From Lentinus brumalis (taxonomy: Eukaryota > Basidiomycota > Agaricomycetes > Polyporales > Polyporaceae), in the NCBI GenBank assembly GCA_001792895.1, contig MARA01000003.1, positions 744,001-808,000 on the forward strand: a stretch of 64,000 bases of DNA, read 5' to 3'. Within the stretch, counting starts at the first letter, position 1, and each line of letters starts with the position of its first letter. A program made the position numbers and the translations under genes. A model generated the notes under the pieces. It had not been told where the DNA came from. It made no database searches and saw only the letters and a list, made by a program, of their open reading frames with translations. Below are positions 60,130 to 64,000 of this stretch, piece by piece.

Positions 60130-63100
60130 CTACCAGTGCCGTCTGAGTTGACGCTTGATAGCCTCATATGCTGCTTTTGTTTCCGTACGACTGGGTTCCA
60201 ACTCTGCCAGATACTGCTCCACAGCCTGGTCTATCCGGAAGACAGGGAACTCGCCACGGGCCGCCGCAGATTGCGGCCGTTTTGCCTCCTCGACCCAGTC
60301 TGTCAATAGAATTGCAATGTCTGAGGAGATCGCCTGGACATTTGCCTGCTCGTTGAAGGGCGGAACCTGTGAACGAGAGCAAGTGAGGTCAGCGAAGAAG
60401 GGGCGAGCGGGGAAATAGCACCATACCTGAGACTCGTACATTTCGTGCAAGATGTCCCAGACTTCGGGATAGGGAACACCGCACTGTGTAAGGATTCGAG
60501 GAGCCCAACCGTATGGTATCTCGCCCTTGTGAGCGAGAGCAAAGCGGACCAACAAGGACGCGACATGTTCTATCCGCTACTATGAGCGCTTATCGCTGTG
60601 ATGAATGACACTGAGACTCACGTAGTGGGAATGCGCTCTCCGAGGGATAAAATCTTTGACCGAGGGGTACGACCCTTGCAATGATGCGGTCCGCGGCCAC
60701 CTTCGCGTCGACATTGTCCACAGCTGTGATTCGGTGAAGTCAGTAATCATGCTTTGTCGGAGCAGTGATGACTACATGCCTTCCTCAAATATTCTGTTCC
60801 AGATGGGGCGGACGATGCTCTCGTCTCGATGGTCCGAGACGTGCAAGATGAGCAACTTGATCAGCGGTAGATCGAGAGGGTCCGCATATAATTGATACAG
60901 CTGCATGGTAATCACGCCATGAATGAACTGCGGTGGCGATGGATAAGACTGTACGAACCTCAGTGATGTTGTACAAGCGATTTGACAATGCCTTGAACCG
61001 TTCTGCGACCTCTGGTTCATGTTGACGGGGCAAAAGCGTGTTGTACAGCTCCAATTGCACCTGCGCCACATCCAACTTCTCCTCAAGATCCGTGAGGAAG
61101 GCAATAGCAGTCTCGTGTCTACCGCCCACGGAGACTGGGTGTGATTTGGCGTTGCCGACGGCGAGGGTCAAGTACTCGAGACGGGTGTCAAGGGTTAAGC
61201 TGAACCTGCAAGACATCTCAGTTTGTATGATAAGGCAAAAGCAGTTGTGAGACTTACTCCGTGGACTCTGCCATGAGGGCCAAGACTTCCGCAGCGCGAA
61301 GGGGCTGGCCATCCTTGACGTAGAACTGCCAAAGGAGCTGGAACTTTTCCACTGTGACAGGCTCTCGTCGGAGGTGGGCCTCGAGATATGCAGGCCGCAT
61401 CTGTCATCCAAGTTAGTCGTTTACGTCTGCAGTATATGTTCAGGGCAATTCTTACCTCAAGCAACTCATCGGCCATGCCCCGACTGATCAACCACTCATA
61501 TAGGGTCGAATGGAACATCTCGTCTTCACTCGCAAATGCCAACTCGTAGGCATGACCTCGCACGGTCTCGGGGTCATCAACCTGAGCAGCAGTCTGCTTC
61601 CCAGTAGCCGCGCATTGTTCCTCAAACACGGTGAGGGAGTCAAGGACAAGTTCGTAACATTGTCTCCGCCTCTCCCAGAACTGAGCTCGGGCGTCGTTGA
61701 CGGGAAAGCCTGCAATCCAATACTCTTGTCCCTGCAAATCAGTGTCGAACACTTGTGCACAGTAGAGAGGAAGTTCAACAGCGCCTATGACAGCGCCGTG
61801 AACGATCAGCTAACTGATCGTACTTAAAGAGAGTTTGCACGCTACCTTTGGCGTAGCTGAGTTGTTGGTAATCCCCACAGATCTCCCTAAGCTTGTCGAA
61901 CTCAAGATTGCGTGCACCCTTCATGAACAGCCTGCACGATCGTTGAACTTCCGGCTCGTAATCCAGTACATGCGAAGCACGCACCTCAGCGATTCCCCAA
62001 GCCATGTCTGGCGCTCAATGGGGTTGCGAGTCTCCACGGCCTTCCGTACGTTCTCTCGTGCCTGCGGCCCCGCATTAATTTGGTTTCTCATCATGATACG
62101 AGCGGTCACTACGACTCACCTTGTAGAGCATGACGTCATCTGTGCTGCAGAAGGAGCCGCACCGTTGCTGAAGTACTTCACTGATCGTATCGACCTGATA
62201 GCGGATGAGCTTGGTATCCCTACACTGTACAGGCATACATACACTGATCTGCTGGCCAATTTGCTGGTTGATGATGACGTTGACAAGCGCGCGGGAAGCA
62301 GTAACTCCCTTGTCGGCGGTGATCAGGTCCTCGAACGTCAAAGAGCTGACAAGCTTCTGAATGTCGGGCTCGCAGCTAGGCAATGTGAATATGCGGACCC
62401 TACTGAGATCAATCGAACTTACTGAGAGATAAGCTCGCCCAGGTGATGGTCACTGAGGAGCAGAACAAAGGAGATGGCCTCAATCGTCCGTTCAAGAAGG
62501 CTCAGCAGCTGAGACACAGAGCTTTGCTCCGCCTACCGCGCGTAGTCGATGTCAATATTGATGTCAGCGGAGGTATGATTGGAACGTGCCTTCCAGGCCT
62601 CTTGCTCGTTTGCAGCGGCAGACCGGGCTCCCGTGTGATCACCAGGTGCAGAATGGAAGAGATAGGGATTGGTGTCCAGCAACTCCTTCAGGGCGAACAG
62701 GTTCTTCTGCGCCGTGACCAAGACATCATCCGGGATGTTAAGGTCTTGCAGACCGCTGGCGCTACGCGGAAGGATGAGACTTGATCAAGAAATGCGGGCG
62801 TACGTACGTACCCTGCTTTCGTGATTGGTATCTTCCAGAACGGCCGAACTAGTCGGGCGAAGTACAGCGCCAGACCTTCCCGCCTACCACTGAACGTCGC
62901 GGTGCCGGACCCCTCGCCTAGAAGGTTATCAGTATTGATTTAATCTGTGGAGGCGCATCGACTGACTCGTCCCGTAGGTCACGCGCTCCGCCCAAGTCGG
63001 CCGCTCGCCAAAGTCGTAGAATGCTTGTCTCGCGACAGCAGCGAGATCAGCACTGACATGGTTCATGGAGCCCACTGGTGACTGCTCCATGGGATCCAAG

Positions 63101-64000
63101 AAAGTGTTGCCACTTGCGATGGCTAGGAGCATTGCGCAGGTCTGATCACGGCCATAACTAGTGCCGACAGGTTAGTAAGTGATATGCACGAAGAGACAAC
63201 TGAATACCTGTCGCGGAACTCGATCAGGGGTTGAGCATTGCCTTCAACTTGGAACTCCTCAATAACATCCTTGAGGGCGTCGATCGCACGACGCTTCACG
63301 ATCCAGTGCAGACCGCCATTGTTCAGAATGATGTACTGTCTTGCAGGCTCTGTCAACTGGGTAGCAAGCTCGTTGGTGACGAGGGGAGCGGGAGTGTTGG
63401 CAGGTGCCGAGGTTGTCAAGGAGTACTTCGACCGAGGCACAGGAGCGATTCCCCAAGTGAGACCAGGAATTGAAACCAATGTTGCACGCTCCGTTAAGGG
63501 TGGTCGGGTAGGTCCCGTGGCTGTGCCGTACGTGGGGTTCGTGTACTGTGATGGCTGCTGGACCTGAGGCGCGTGCACTTGGCCAAAAGAACCAATTTGA
63601 GTGAGGTCGGGTGCCATGCACAAGATGTAATCAGTGTCCGCCACATCGGCACCTTGTGAGGCGACGGTGATACCGAGATCATAGCAGGAGTGCTGAAGGT
63701 TAGCCAGGATGTATGGGCGTGGAGGGGCCTGCTGCGCCTGACCCATTCCGTAACCCACCGCAGCTTCACGGAATGACCGCCCCTGCTCGTCAGGATGAAT
63801 GAGGTTAGGCGGCGGTAAGCGTACGTGGGCGAGAGACAGTGGTCGGAATCCTGACGTAGGTGTAGAGCTCCAGCCATAGCCCGCACCGTAGGAAGATGGT
63901 GAGAAGTACAGACGGACGCCGTTCGCTGTCACGGCAACGATCTGGACACCGGCACGGCTTTCACTTGGGTGGACGACGTGAAGAGCGATAATGGTGAAGG
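60130..64000 (-). CDS. NUP170: Nucleoporin Nup155/Nup170 family, 5' truncated by window
   Basis: Minus strand; stop TAG at 60130-60132, start beyond 64000. The readable part begins with the end of a beta-propeller-like N-terminal domain (FTIIALHVVHPSESRAG, VAVTANGVRLYFSPSSYGAG, LIHPDEQGRSFREA, LVSIPGLTWGIAPVP). The alpha-solenoid follows: YFDFGERPTWAERVTYG-type block near 62980, LALYFARLVRPFWKIPI, NLFALKELLDTNPYLF, LLSDHHLGELI, CEPDIQKLVSSLTFEDLITA, DDVMLYKARENVRKAVE, RRQCYELVLDSL, FHSTLYEWLISRGMADELLE, and TLDTRLEYLTLAVGNAKSHP. These are typical of Nup155/Nup157/Nup170, a scaffold of the inner ring of the nuclear pore. Many short introns interrupt it. The helices appear intact to the C-terminus (AIKRQLRRHW). 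Confidence 0.92.

Noticed and set aside
1..64000. Transposons, CRISPR arrays, rRNA or prophage
   Set aside because: No transposase, reverse transcriptase, integrase, terminal repeats, spaced repeats or rRNA sequence was recognised anywhere; CRISPR is not expected in a fungal nucleus.

Overview
The window is nuclear DNA of a filamentous basidiomycete, most likely an Agaricomycete. Genes are GC-rich and split by many short introns (about 46-75 nt). The gene set includes an agaricomycete-type coiled-coil family, a basidiomycete-type MMM1, and two RNA-dependent RNA polymerases. I place it near wood-decay Polyporales only by general resemblance; no marker here fixes the order.

Layout. 1-460: 3' end of a WDR5/Swd3-like WD40 gene. 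1706-3208: 2OG-Fe(II) oxygenase-like gene. 3898-7295 (-): ITC1/ACF1-type ISWI subunit. 8827-11717 (-): large, mostly disordered protein with an ordered N-terminal domain. 12865-15019: Gfo/Idh/MocA oxidoreductase of the D-galacturonate-reductase type. 17462-18944 (-): G1-type cyclin, followed by 4.4 kb with no recognisable gene. 23369-27473 (-): 4E-T-like eIF4E-binding protein. 28580-32483 and 33093-37090: two tandem eukaryotic RdRPs. 37284-37892 (-): SmD2, head-to-head with Pescadillo/NOP7 (38102-40343). 40626-42117 and 42387-44011: tandem coiled-coil/DUF6697-like paralogues. 44226-45439 (-): MMM1, head-to-head with a TTL-domain gene (45628-47253). 47821-48747 (-): four-helix MARVEL-like membrane protein. 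50227-50496: doubtful Con-6-like small gene. 50883-53555 (-): disordered conserved protein. 54398-58997 (-): Sec7-PH Arf exchange factor. 59417-59883: small agaricomycete family protein. 60130-64000 (-): Nup155/170 nucleoporin, 5' end outside the window.

Most genes are housekeeping: chromatin remodelling, splicing, ribosome biogenesis, nuclear pore, ER-mitochondria contact, Arf traffic. The accessory part is the centre, about 23-44 kb. There an mRNA-silencing adaptor lies divergently next to two duplicated RNA-silencing polymerases, followed after SmD2 and Pescadillo by a second tandem duplication.

Sequence quality. At least twelve coding frames break at a short run of G or C, and each is repaired by one extra G/C in that run. 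This points to systematic contraction of G/C homopolymers in the assembly rather than to many pseudogenes, so several products below are described across such a break. Exon borders were read by eye from GT/AG sites, frame continuity and family knowledge; no alignment was run.
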